Shown here in pieces: positions 24,944 through 33,193 of a stretch of DNA of 64,000 nt; positions within the stretch are counted from its first letter, which is position 1; each line of letters begins with the position of its first letter. The position numbers were made by a program, and so were the translations under genes. This DNA is from Commensalibacter papalotli. Its GTDB lineage: Bacteria > Pseudomonadota > Alphaproteobacteria > Acetobacterales > Acetobacteraceae. The stretch covers positions 124,001 through 188,000 of the forward strand of contig NZ_CAMXCI010000001.1 in NCBI RefSeq assembly GCF_947179115.1. The letters run 5' to 3'. The notes under the pieces were generated by a model. That model had not been told where the DNA came from and searched no databases. It saw nothing but the letters and a program-made list of their open reading frames with translations.

Positions 24944-26362
24944 ATGGATCAAGATCAAAACGACAGCTTACAGCGTAATTTAAGCAATCGTCATATACAA
25001 TTAATTGCTATTGGAGGATGTATTGGTACAGGTCTGTTTTTAGGATCTGGTAGTACTATTCAATTGGCGGGACCTTCAATTATTTTTATTTACATGTTGA
25101 TTGGTATAGTTGTTTTTTTGGTCATGCGAGCGTTAGGAGAATTGTTACTTTCTAACTTGAACTATAAGTCTTTTGTTGATTTTGTTAGTGAGTTACTGGG
25201 ACCTTTCGCGGGATTCCTTTTGGGGTGGTCATACTGGTTATGTTGGGTAGTCGTTGGAATTGCAGATTTGGTAGCAATTTCAGGTTATACGCATATGTTT
25301 TATCCCAATCTGCCATCATGGGTTCCTGCCCTTGTTTGTATTTTTTTGTTTTATACATTGAACTGTTTAACCGTTAAACTTTTTGGAGAAATGGAATTTT
25401 GGTTTGCAATTATTAAAGTCATAGCTATTTGTGTTTTAATTATCGTGGGTGGAACTTTTGTTGCGGTTTCTTTTAAAGCACCCTCTGGTGAGGTGGCCTC
25501 TTTAAGCAACATCTTTAACGGTGGTAATTTACTTCCTAATGGGTTTAGAGGGTTTTTGGCTGGATTTCAAAGTGCTACTTTTGCTTTTATAGGTGTAGAA
25601 TTGATTGGAACAGTGGCAGCAGAATCGAAAAATCCTTTTAAAAATCTACCCAAGGCAATCAATAACATTCCACTGCGAATCATTATGTTTTATGTTTTGT
25701 CTGTAATGGTAATTATGGCTGTAATTCCATGGCACAGCATTGATCCAAATAAAAGTCCGTTTATCGTTTTATTTTTGTTTGCAGGGCTACCAGCTGCTGC
25801 GGCAGTGGTTTATGTGGTGGTTCTGACGTCTGCTGCTTCATCAACCAATAGTGGTATTTTTTCAAGTAGCCGTATGTTATATGGATTAGCATCATTGGAC
25901 AAAGCACCACGTTTTTTTATGCAACTATCTAAATCATCAGTTCCAGTTAATGGATTGCTTTTTTCTTGTGTATGCTTGTTATCAGCCGTAGTTTTACTGG
26001 CTGTTGGAGATAAAAGTATAATAGATACTTTTACTTTAGTGGCTTCTGTAGCAACAATTATTACCTTATTTACTTGGTTTTTAATTGTTTATTCTTATAT
26101 TCAATATCGCAAAAAATATCCAGAACGCCACAAGGCTTCAACATTTAAAATGCCAGGAGGTGTTTTTACGTGTTGGGTCTGTATTGTGTTTATTTTTCTT
26201 ATTATTTTAACGCTTACTTTACAACCCAATACACGTATTGGTTTATATTTGGGAGTCATATGGTTTGCCTTTTTAGGCGGTAGTTATCTTTTAATACCTC
26301 AAAGTGTAAAGAAGAGATGGAAAGTATTATTAAATTCAACTATAAGTACAAATAAATATTAA
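24944..26362 (+). CDS. cycA: amino acid permease, CycA-like (D-Ala/D-Ser/Gly:H+ symporter)
   Basis: A 472-residue APC-superfamily permease with 12 membrane helices. Its N terminus (LSNRHIQLIAIGGCIGTGLFLGSG) and many inner segments (AGPSIIF, MRALGELLLSNL.YKSF, VKLFGEMEFWFAIIK, SAASSTNSGIFSSSRMLYGLA) follow E. coli CycA closely. Uptake of D-alanine, D-serine and glycine by proton symport is therefore the best guess; other members of the same subfamily carry proline or aromatic residues. AAAGG lies before the ATG. Expressed alone, with a structured region on either side. Confidence 0.85.
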   Translation: MDQDQNDSLQRNLSNRHIQLIAIGGCIGTGLFLGSGSTIQLAGPSIIFIYMLIGIVVFLVMRALGELLLSNLNYKSFVDFVSELLGPFAGFLLGWSYWLCWVVVGIADLVAISGYTHMFYPNLPSWVPALVCIFLFYTLNCLTVKLFGEMEFWFAIIKVIAICVLIIVGGTFVAVSFKAPSGEVASLSNIFNGGNLLPNGFRGFLAGFQSATFAFIGVELIGTVAAESKNPFKNLPKAINNIPLRIIMFYVLSVMVIMAVIPWHSIDPNKSPFIVLFLFAGLPAAAAVVYVVVLTSAASSTNSGIFSSSRMLYGLASLDKAPRFFMQLSKSSVPVNGLLFSCVCLLSAVVLLAVGDKSIIDTFTLVASVATIITLFTWFLIVYSYIQYRKKYPERHKASTFKMPGGVFTCWVCIVFIFLIILTLTLQPNTRIGLYLGVIWFAFLGGSYLLIPQSVKKRWKVLLNSTISTNKY

Positions 26363-26371
26363 TCTTAATTG

Positions 26372-26465
26372 TTACGAATATGTAAGTAATTAAATAGCCA
26401 TTATTACGAATATGTAAGGTTTATTTTCATAAATAAACCTTATTTCATAAATAAACCTTACCTTT
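26372..26465. repeat. short direct repeats and duplicated hairpin arm after cycA
   Basis: TTACGAATATGTAAG occurs at 26372-26386 and 26404-26418. Overlapping the second copy, AAGGTTTATTT (from 26416) pairs with AAATAAACCTT (to 26441) as a hairpin, and the right arm TTCATAAATAAACCTTA is then repeated directly (to 26460), followed by CCTTTTATTT. The structure probably serves as the permease terminator, with a local tandem duplication. Confidence 0.55.
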
Positions 26466-26669
26466 TATTTAAAAATATATTAAATGTATTTATAAATCTG
26501 TAAAACTACATTGTAATATTGATCAAAACATTTGAAGTATTTTCTATACATGTAATTATATTTAAAATTATAATTTCACCAACATTATTTTGATTTCAAT
26601 CTTGATATTAATGATGTGGATACTCATTTGTTGGACATAAAGAAATAATCTTGAAACAGTTTTGATAAA
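26466..26669. other. AT-rich gap upstream of the MarR gene
   Basis: Together with the repeat block, about 300 bases lie between the permease and the MarR gene. No ORF, RNA gene or clear promoter pair is recognised; the MarR start has only a weak ribosome binding site. Confidence 0.4.
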
Positions 26670-27038
26670 ATGAATGGTTTAAATAATATGGTTAACGAAA
26701 CTTTATCTTCTAGACGACAAATTGTTATATTAAAAGAAACAATCACGACAATGGTTCGCCAAGAAGCCCCTGATCTATCTGCACGTCAATTAGCGGTTTT
26801 TTTAATATGCTATTTGGATGATACTGTTCAAACCGTTAGAGGTTTGGCAGCTAGTCTTAATGTATCTAAACCGGCAATTACGCGTGCCTTAGATCGTTTA
26901 GAGGAATTAGAATTCTTATCTAGAAAAACGGATCCATTGGACCGTCGTTCTGTTTTAGTTCAACGTAGTGATGCTGGTAATGAATATTTATTAAATATTC
27001 AAAAAATTATGAATAGTGCCTCTCAGGAAGATGCATAA
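26670..27038 (+). CDS. MarR-family transcription regulator
   Basis: A 122-residue winged-helix protein. The recognition region TVRGLAASLNVSKPAITRALDRLEELEFLSRK and the wing DPLDRRSVLVQRSDAG are typical of MarR. It is short at both ends compared with most MarR proteins (about 140-150), so the dimerisation helices are small. Start is ATG 26670 or ATG 26688; neither has a strong ribosome site. No cotranscribed target is obvious. Effector unknown. Confidence 0.82.
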   Translation: MNGLNNMVNETLSSRRQIVILKETITTMVRQEAPDLSARQLAVFLICYLDDTVQTVRGLAASLNVSKPAITRALDRLEELEFLSRKTDPLDRRSVLVQRSDAGNEYLLNIQKIMNSASQEDA

Positions 27039-27042
27039 ACAT

Positions 27043-27090
27043 ATTAAAACTGACCTTATTTAAAGATGATCAGAAAAGGTCAATTTTAAT
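27043..27090 (+). terminator. hairpin after the MarR gene
   Basis: ATTAAAACTGACCTT (27043-27057) pairs with AAGGTCAATTTTAAT (27076-27090) with one mismatch. TTTTAAT in the 3' arm gives a partial U tract. It starts four bases after the MarR stop. Confidence 0.55.
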
Positions 27091-27121
27091 ATGGGTATTC
27101 AAAATAAAAAATGGCTAACGA

Positions 27122-27163
27122 ATACAAAAACAATATACCCAATAAGATATATTGTTTTTGTAT
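27122..27163. repeat. perfect 16-bp inverted repeat
   Basis: ATACAAAAACAATATA (27122-27137) and TATATTGTTTTTGTAT (27148-27163) are perfect inverted repeats with a 10-base loop, 84 bases before the next gene. It may terminate transcription on either strand or be an operator; no T run lies outside the stem. Confidence 0.5.
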
Positions 27164-27246
27164 AAGGCTTGAGTTATTTCTGTATTTATTGTTAGATAAA
27201 ACAAGTATATAAATAATTAACTATAATTTATTTTGAAGGATTTATA

Positions 27247-27837
27247 ATGAAAAAAATATCTGTCTTATTAGCCGCTACTTTTATTAGTGCACCTTTGTTG
27301 TTCAGCAACCAATCTTTTGCTGCTAATGATCATAAGCCAGCTGAGCATCCTGCTGCTGCATCTGAGAAACCATCAGGCACAGTGAATATGACCTTTCATT
27401 CTGCAGATGTAGGAGTTGGGTATACTTGGGGTGAAGGTGTTCTGAAGTATCGTGGTAAAAGCTATAATTTCCGTATTAAGGGTGGAGATATTGTAGCTCT
27501 TGGTTTTTCAAAATCTCAAGCTTCAGGTCATGTTTATAACTTAAAACATCTTTATGATTTTGCTGGAAACTATGCTTCTGCAAGTGGTGAAGCAACTGCT
27601 GGTGTAGGTGTTGGTGCAGGTAATTTGAAAAATACCAAAAATGTTGTTATTGCTTTTGATACGAATACAATGGGTGGGCGCGTAGCTGGTGCACCTGGTG
27701 GATTTACAATCAAATTTACAGATTCAAAATTACAACATGCTGCCAAAGCCAAAAATAAAGCTGATAAAAAAGCTGATAAGGCAAAGACAACAACAGAAGA
27801 TTTAAACGAGCAACAATTAAATAAAATTAGTAAGTAA
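27247..27837 (+). CDS. exported protein with GYTWG motif and Lys-rich tail, function unknown
   Basis: A 196-residue protein with a clear signal peptide (MKKISVLLAATFISAPLLF, cleavage likely after SFA). The mature core (about 45-155) contains VGVGYTWGEGVLKYRGKSYNF, then GHVYNLKHLYDFAGNYASASG and GVGVGAGN. I have the impression that this pattern occurs in a family of secreted proteobacterial proteins, but I cannot name it with certainty. The last 40 residues are a charged tail rich in AK/DK. AAGGA precedes the ATG, and a strong terminator follows. Likely periplasmic or outer-membrane-associated. Confidence 0.75.
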   Translation: MKKISVLLAATFISAPLLFSNQSFAANDHKPAEHPAAASEKPSGTVNMTFHSADVGVGYTWGEGVLKYRGKSYNFRIKGGDIVALGFSKSQASGHVYNLKHLYDFAGNYASASGEATAGVGVGAGNLKNTKNVVIAFDTNTMGGRVAGAPGGFTIKFTDSKLQHAAKAKNKADKKADKAKTTTEDLNEQQLNKISK

Positions 27838-27862
27838 TTATATTTAATACAAGCGATATTTG

Positions 27863-27898
27863 AAAAAATGGTAGGAGTTCCTCCTACCATTTTTTTAT
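27863..27898. terminator. bidirectional terminator
   Basis: ATGGTAGGAG pairs with CTCCTACCAT around a 3-base loop, with A and T runs on the two sides. It ends the exported-protein gene on the plus strand; the stop codon of the convergent glycosyltransferase (27884) lies inside it. Confidence 0.88.
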
Positions 27899-28921
27899 AT
27901 GGTATTGTCTGGTTTTGTTAAGGATAAAAAGGGTCCAAATCAATTGGGGAACAATTAATAAGCTGTAGGCACAAAGTGTATTAAACATAGTGCTTAAAGG
28001 GATAAATAATATGATTACCCCTCCCCAAATACAAAAGCTCCATTGAACTAATGTTACAATGGCAGCTTTAACGCCACAACGATGTGCCATTTGATAAAGG
28101 TGGCTACGATGTGCTTGTAAAATTGGATCTCTATTTTTTGTTCGTCTGATTAATGTAAATGTTACATCGTAAATCACACCAAATAATAAGAAAAAGATCA
28201 AGATTGTTTCTGTAGGTATCGTAGTGAGCGTTATATGATCAATGTTATTCAAAGGAATAACAGCAAAAGTTGCTAAAAGTAACCCACAAGCTTGGCTGCC
28301 GACATCTCCCATAAAGATTTCTGCTTTGGGATAATTAAAAGGTAAAAAACCAATTAACCCACAAAGTAAAGCTAGTGCAATCAATCCAAACTCGATTTGA
28401 TGTGTAGAATAATAAAAAAATATACAACAAATTGCTGCAATGCCCGCAGCTAGACCATTTAATCCATCCATAAAGTTAAAGGCGTTAACGATATAGACTA
28501 GCCAAATAAGGATAATAGGTAATAAAAGAAAATATGATTGTTGAAGCAATGAAAGTGAAGGAATGATTAGGGTTATAGTAATAGCACAGATTATCTGAGC
28601 TGCTAATTTGATAAGTGCAGGCCATTGCTTGATATCGTCTAACCATGAAATGATGGATAGAAATGCAACGGTTCCTAATAAAGCAATGATCGAAAAAAGA
28701 TAAGGTTGATGTAGTAATGGAAAAATTACTATACTGCCTGTCAAGAATGCGCAGATAATTCCAATACCGCCTCCTTTAGGTGTTGGAACTGTATGAGAGC
28801 TGCGTTCTACAGGATTATCCATGACCCCAATTCGTGCCATTGTTTTAACAATAAGAGCAGACAAAAGCGTCGTTCCGATAAGCCAGGCTAAAAATAATAG
28901 ATGATTTGTGTCAGGGGTCAT
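27884..28921 (-). CDS. polyprenyl-phosphate sugar-1-phosphate transferase (WbpL/WecA type)
   Basis: A 345-residue MraY/WecA-family membrane enzyme with about ten helices that starts glycan assembly by moving a HexNAc-1-phosphate from UDP onto undecaprenyl phosphate. Motifs in order: PTPKGGGIGI, the acidic NAFNFMDGLNGLA, EIFMGDVGSQACG and the cytoplasmic QAHRSHLYQ, which resembles WbpL/WbcO proteins. I chose the ATG at 28921; the frame extends to a TTG at 28996, but the added residues are not family-like. It is divergent from a WbpM/CapD-like dehydratase, the same pair that works together in Pseudomonas B-band O-antigen. The exact sugar is unknown. Confidence 0.87.
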   Translation of the reverse strand: MTPDTNHLLFLAWLIGTTLLSALIVKTMARIGVMDNPVERSSHTVPTPKGGGIGIICAFLTGSIVIFPLLHQPYLFSIIALLGTVAFLSIISWLDDIKQWPALIKLAAQIICAITITLIIPSLSLLQQSYFLLLPIILIWLVYIVNAFNFMDGLNGLAAGIAAICCIFFYYSTHQIEFGLIALALLCGLIGFLPFNYPKAEIFMGDVGSQACGLLLATFAVIPLNNIDHITLTTIPTETILIFFLLFGVIYDVTFTLIRRTKNRDPILQAHRSHLYQMAHRCGVKAAIVTLVQWSFCIWGGVIILFIPLSTMFNTLCAYSLLIVPQLIWTLFILNKTRQYHIKKW

Positions 28922-28981
28922 TGTTTTTTTGAATAGATCAGTGATATGAGTTGATGATGTGTTATAGGCTATAAAGATGGA

Positions 28982-30952
28982 ATGACGACATTGCAACAGT
29001 CTAATTTATCAACGACAACAAAGCAAACTAAGAGATATAATCGGATAGCGATCAATATATTTATGGACGCTATGCTTGCTGCGATTGCGGCACCTCTGGC
29101 GCGTTGGTTGTCTGATCCTCAAGGTGGATTGTTGCATCCATTGTGGTTTTTAACAGGGGGAGTGTTGACTTTATTGGTTAGTGGATTGCCATTTCATATC
29201 CCACAGCAATATTGGCGTTTTTCTGGTATAGCAGATTTGTTGAATATTGCTGCTGCCTCAATTGCCAGTTCCGTTTTATTTACATGCCTTTTATTAGTTA
29301 CAGGATTTTCAACGCCATCAATTACTTTCCCTATTATATATGCAATGGTTTTATTAATATTGATGGGGGGGGGGCGCGTTGGATATCGTTTATGCACTTC
29401 TGAAAATATAAAACTAGACCGTAAGAAAAAACAAAAAATCTTATTGCTAGGTAGTGATGAAGACATTGACCTTTTTATTAGAGCAACAAAAAAAGATGTG
29501 CAGAATTCCTTAAAAGTAGTAGGTCTTATTTCTTTTCGTCAAAGTCGTAAAGGACACCGTATTCATAATGCGCCTATTTTAGGTAATTTAGAAGAGTTGC
29601 CCAAAGCGTTAGCGACATTGGAAAGTCAAAAAAAATTACCTTCTACTTTGGTTATCACAGGATCGGAGTTAAGAGGGCCACAGTTACGTCAACTCTTGTC
29701 GGTTGCTGAACAATGGAAAATCCAAGTACAGAGAACGCCAAGTTTAACCAGTCTAACGCCCGCCAGCAATGTAGAATTGCAACCTATTGCTCTTGAAGAA
29801 CTTTTGAACAGACCGCAAGTCCCTTTGGATGAAGAGGGAATGGAGTATATGATCAAAGATAGAGTGGTTTTGGTCACTGGGGCAGGAGGCAGTATTGGTT
29901 CAGAGTTAGTTCGACAAATCGCAAGATTATCACCCAAGTTATTAATTTTACTTGATCATAGTGAATATGCGTTATGGAAAATTAACGTAGAACTTGTAGA
30001 AAATAAAATCCCAGGTGAGCGAAAGTTAGTGCTGGCTAATATTCGTGATCAAGCAAGAATCGAAGCAGTATTTCAACATTATAAACCAGAGCTTGTTTTC
30101 CATGCAGCGGCATTAAAACATGTTCCCATGATTGAAAATAATCCTATAGAAGGGTTTTTAACGAATATTATTGGCACACGTATCATTGCCAACGCTGCGG
30201 CACAAGCAGGTGTTAAAGCACTCATTATGATTTCTACGGATAAAGCTGTTAATCCGTCTAGCTTGATGGGAACCTCCAAACGTATTGCAGAAATGTATTG
30301 CCAAGCATTGGATATGGCGATGCATCATCAGTCAGATGAAACGCAAGATATTTTGAATATTCCTGATAACAGTAAAATGCGTTGTGTTACCGTACGTTTC
30401 GGAAATGTGTTGGGATCAACAGGGTCAGTTGTGCCGCTATTTAGGCGACAATTACGTCATGGTGGCCCTTTGACAGTAACGGATCCAGAAATGAAGCGTT
30501 ATTTTATGACGGTTCCAGAGGCTGTAGGTTTGGTTTTACAGGCAAGTGTGCGGGCGACTGTACATAAAAACGGAGATGTTGCAACGGATGAGATGTTGCG
30601 TAATGGGGGTATCTTTGTTTTAGATATGGGGGAACCCGTTAAAATTATTGATCTTGCACGCCAATTAATTCGTTTGGCAGGATTGAAACCAGACGAAGAT
30701 ATTCAAATCGTATTCACAGGATTAAGACCGGGTGAAAAACTGTTTGAAGAACTCTTTCATGGGCGTGAAGCCCCGATGCCGACAGATCATGCAGGGTTAA
30801 TGATGGCGACTCCGAGAATAGTAAATTTGCTAGAGGTTAATTTTTTAATTGATCAAATTGCCGAAGCTTGTCAGCAAGAAGATGTAGAAAAAGCGATTAC
30901 GATTGTTCAAAATCTTGTCCCCGAATTTAAACATAAATTGAATGAGAGTTGA
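28982..30952 (+). CDS. membrane-bound UDP-HexNAc 4,6-dehydratase (WbpM/CapD-like)
   Basis: A 656-residue large CapD/WbpM-type protein. Residues 20-140 hold about four membrane helices; residues 150-265 are a first Rossmann-like CoA-binding domain (KILLLGSDEDID). The second Rossmann domain begins with VTGAGGSIGSE (about 296-306) and has STDKAVNPSSLMGTSKR near 417, the region in which large dehydratases carry Met instead of the SDR Tyr. Such enzymes make UDP-4-keto-6-deoxy-GlcNAc, the precursor of QuiNAc, FucNAc or bacillosamine. An aminotransferase 580 bases downstream suggests a 4-amino sugar. Confidence 0.9.
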   Translation: MTTLQQSNLSTTTKQTKRYNRIAINIFMDAMLAAIAAPLARWLSDPQGGLLHPLWFLTGGVLTLLVSGLPFHIPQQYWRFSGIADLLNIAAASIASSVLFTCLLLVTGFSTPSITFPIIYAMVLLILMGGGRVGYRLCTSENIKLDRKKKQKILLLGSDEDIDLFIRATKKDVQNSLKVVGLISFRQSRKGHRIHNAPILGNLEELPKALATLESQKKLPSTLVITGSELRGPQLRQLLSVAEQWKIQVQRTPSLTSLTPASNVELQPIALEELLNRPQVPLDEEGMEYMIKDRVVLVTGAGGSIGSELVRQIARLSPKLLILLDHSEYALWKINVELVENKIPGERKLVLANIRDQARIEAVFQHYKPELVFHAAALKHVPMIENNPIEGFLTNIIGTRIIANAAAQAGVKALIMISTDKAVNPSSLMGTSKRIAEMYCQALDMAMHHQSDETQDILNIPDNSKMRCVTVRFGNVLGSTGSVVPLFRRQLRHGGPLTVTDPEMKRYFMTVPEAVGLVLQASVRATVHKNGDVATDEMLRNGGIFVLDMGEPVKIIDLARQLIRLAGLKPDEDIQIVFTGLRPGEKLFEELFHGREAPMPTDHAGLMMATPRIVNLLEVNFLIDQIAEACQQEDVEKAITIVQNLVPEFKHKLNES

Positions 30953-31079
30953 AGTTTAATAAAAATTTATTCTTTATTGGCCATAACTTTATTTATACAG
31001 TCTCTTTATTAAATCTTAATTTGTGTGATAGCTTTAAATAATTAAACTTTATTTTCACATTATATTAAGGAAAGTTCTA

Positions 31080-31460
31080 ATGTTATTTAGTCATGTGGCA
31101 GTTGGAAGCAATGATATAGAAAAATCAAAAAAATTCTATGACGCGCTCTTCAGCGTTATTGGTGGAGAAGCTCTTTCAGATCCTAAAGGGCGTTTAATGT
31201 ATATTAAAGATGGTCAACTTTTATTAGTTACCAAGCCTATTGATGGTAAAGCTGCAACCTGTGGGAATGGGATAACAATTGGCTTTATCTTAAATTCTGC
31301 AGAGCAAGTAAATCAGTGGCATCAAGCTGGCATAGATCATGGTGGTAAATCGATTGAGGATCCTCCTGGTGTCAGAGAGGCAGGTAACAAAAAAATGTAT
31401 TTAGCTTATTTACGTGACCCCGATGGAAATAAACTTTGTGGTTATTTTTCAATAGCGTAA
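31080..31460 (+). CDS. VOC-fold protein (glyoxalase/bleomycin-resistance family)
   Basis: A 126-residue vicinal-oxygen-chelate protein with two beta-alpha-beta-beta-beta modules. FSHVAVGSNDIEKSKKFYDALF begins the first, with a probable metal-ligand His; AYLRDPDGNKLCGYF closes the second. AAGGAAAG precedes the ATG. Substrate unknown; members include glyoxalase I-like and antibiotic-binding proteins. It sits between two sugar-nucleotide genes with its own gaps, so it is probably an unrelated insertion in the locus. Confidence 0.87.
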   Translation: MLFSHVAVGSNDIEKSKKFYDALFSVIGGEALSDPKGRLMYIKDGQLLLVTKPIDGKAATCGNGITIGFILNSAEQVNQWHQAGIDHGGKSIEDPPGVREAGNKKMYLAYLRDPDGNKLCGYFSIA

Positions 31461-31531
31461 TTGATATAACTTTATTTAACTGATTAGGTTTAAAAAATAT
31501 AATCAATTCATTTTAGCAAAAGAGAATAAAG

Positions 31532-32656
31532 ATGAACAATATGATATCCTTTCTTGATTTAAAAAAACAACAACTTCGTTTAGGCGATGCCATTAAAAAA
31601 CGTGTTGATCAAGTGTTATCGCATTGTCAATTTATTCTCGGGCCAGAAGTCCAAGAGTTAGAGGAGCGATTAGCAAACTATGTTGGGGCTAAATTTTGTG
31701 TTGGAGTTTCTTCTGGAACGGATGCAATACAAATTGCTTTGATGGCAGAAAATATTGGACCTGGCGATGCTGTATTTTTACCAGCGTTTACTTATACTGC
31801 AACAGCAGAGGTTCCTTTGGTTTTAGGGGCAACCCCAGTTTTTGTAGATATTGATCCTGAAACATTTCAGATTGATCCTACGCATTTAAAACTTTGTATT
31901 CAAAAAATTCGTAATGAGGCAAGGTTAAAACCAAAAGCGATTATTGGAGTTGATTTATTTGGACAACCAGCTCCTTGGGATGTATTACGTCAAATTGCCA
32001 AGCAAGAGCAATTATTCTTGTTAGATGATTGTGCGCAGTCTTTTGGAGGAATGTATCAAGGTCACAAGCTTGGAAGTGAGGCAGATGCAACCGTTACTTC
32101 TTTCTTTCCATCCAAACCTTTTGGTGGATATGGCGATGGTGGTGCAATTTTTACCAATGATGCAGAAAAAGCCGAATTATATCGCTCCTTAAGAAGTCAT
32201 GGAGAGGGCAAAACGCGGTATCAAGTATTGCGAACTGGAATGAATGGTCGTTTAGATACCATACAGGCGGCTGTTTTATTAGCTAAGTTAGATTTTTTTG
32301 ATGAGGAACTATCGAGACGAGAACAAATTGCATGTTTATATGATCAACATTTAGCATCAATTGTTCAAGTTCCCATTAGAGTTCCCCAGAGTCAAAGTGC
32401 GTGGGCTATTTATTCAATTTTATTACAAGATGAACATTCACGTATTAAATTGCAAAACAAATTAAAAGAACAACATATTCCAACAGCAATTTATTATCCT
32501 TTACCCTTACATCAACAGCCCGCTTATTGTAATTCTCATGATGGCAGTGTATTACCTGTTTCAGAAAGAATATCTAAACAAATACTTGCATTGCCCATTC
32601 ATCCAGAATTAACGGATCAAGAGGTTCTGCAAATTATCCATGCAATCAAAGGATAA
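31532..32656 (+). CDS. DegT/DnrJ/EryC1/StrS-family sugar aminotransferase
   Basis: A 374-residue PLP enzyme of the sugar aminotransferase family. The PLP lysine is about residue 195 in FPSKPFGGYGDGG; SSGTDAIQIAL and DDCAQSFGG bind cofactor. It begins FLDLKKQQ like WbpE/PglE relatives. It would aminate the 4-keto (or 3-keto) sugar made by a dehydratase; the WbpM/CapD-like gene upstream is the obvious partner. No acetyltransferase follows in the window. GAGAA lies before the ATG. Confidence 0.9.
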   Translation: MNNMISFLDLKKQQLRLGDAIKKRVDQVLSHCQFILGPEVQELEERLANYVGAKFCVGVSSGTDAIQIALMAENIGPGDAVFLPAFTYTATAEVPLVLGATPVFVDIDPETFQIDPTHLKLCIQKIRNEARLKPKAIIGVDLFGQPAPWDVLRQIAKQEQLFLLDDCAQSFGGMYQGHKLGSEADATVTSFFPSKPFGGYGDGGAIFTNDAEKAELYRSLRSHGEGKTRYQVLRTGMNGRLDTIQAAVLLAKLDFFDEELSRREQIACLYDQHLASIVQVPIRVPQSQSAWAIYSILLQDEHSRIKLQNKLKEQHIPTAIYYPLPLHQQPAYCNSHDGSVLPVSERISKQILALPIHPELTDQEVLQIIHAIKG

Positions 32657-32667
32657 GGCCTCGTTCT

Positions 32668-33174
32668 ATGCGTAAACAGAATATTATTTTAACCTCACTC
32701 TTGGCATTTTGTGTTTTAGTGGTGCTGGTTGTATGGTTGTTGGTTCGTAAAGAGCTTACGCCTGTAACATTTCCTCCTGTTGTGAATGCTGAATTGATTG
32801 TTGGGCCATTACATAAAAAACGTGTTTTAACACCAGCAGAATTAAAAATTGTTCAAGATTGGATTCAAAAGAACGAAAAAGGATGGGGACCTTTGAAACG
32901 TAACCCACCCTCGACAGGGGATGTAGAAATACGTTTTAATCAGAATATTGATCCAAAAGAATATGCGGACAAGCCAAAAGAGCAACAGCCTTATCCTTTT
33001 ACTTTGGTATTATGGTTGGGGATCAGCCAAGCAGATTGGAATAACAGAGTTTTTTATGAAGCAAACAAAGATGGTAAGACAAAAGTATTCTTGAAAAACT
33101 GCGATGATGATGAATTCGACCCATTAAGGAAATTGGTTGATCAGTATGATTATCAACGGACATTATTTCCCTAA
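32668..33174 (+). CDS. membrane-anchored protein of unknown function
   Basis: A 168-residue protein with one N-terminal helix (ILTSLLAFCVLVVLVVWLLV) and a periplasmic-side domain of about 140 residues with LTPAELKIVQDWIQKNEKGWG, DVEIRF and a C-terminal DDDEFDPLRKLVDQYDYQRTLFP. I do not recognise the domain. It starts 11 bases after the aminotransferase with AAGG in front, so it is likely in the same operon. A role in surface glycan synthesis is only suggested by position. Confidence 0.7.
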   Translation: MRKQNIILTSLLAFCVLVVLVVWLLVRKELTPVTFPPVVNAELIVGPLHKKRVLTPAELKIVQDWIQKNEKGWGPLKRNPPSTGDVEIRFNQNIDPKEYADKPKEQQPYPFTLVLWLGISQADWNNRVFYEANKDGKTKVFLKNCDDDEFDPLRKLVDQYDYQRTLFP

Positions 33175-33193
33175 TTAAATAAAAGATTATCAA

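Noticed and set aside
26372..26460. CRISPR array
   Set aside because: Only two imperfectly spaced short repeats and no cas genes; spacers are not of regular length.
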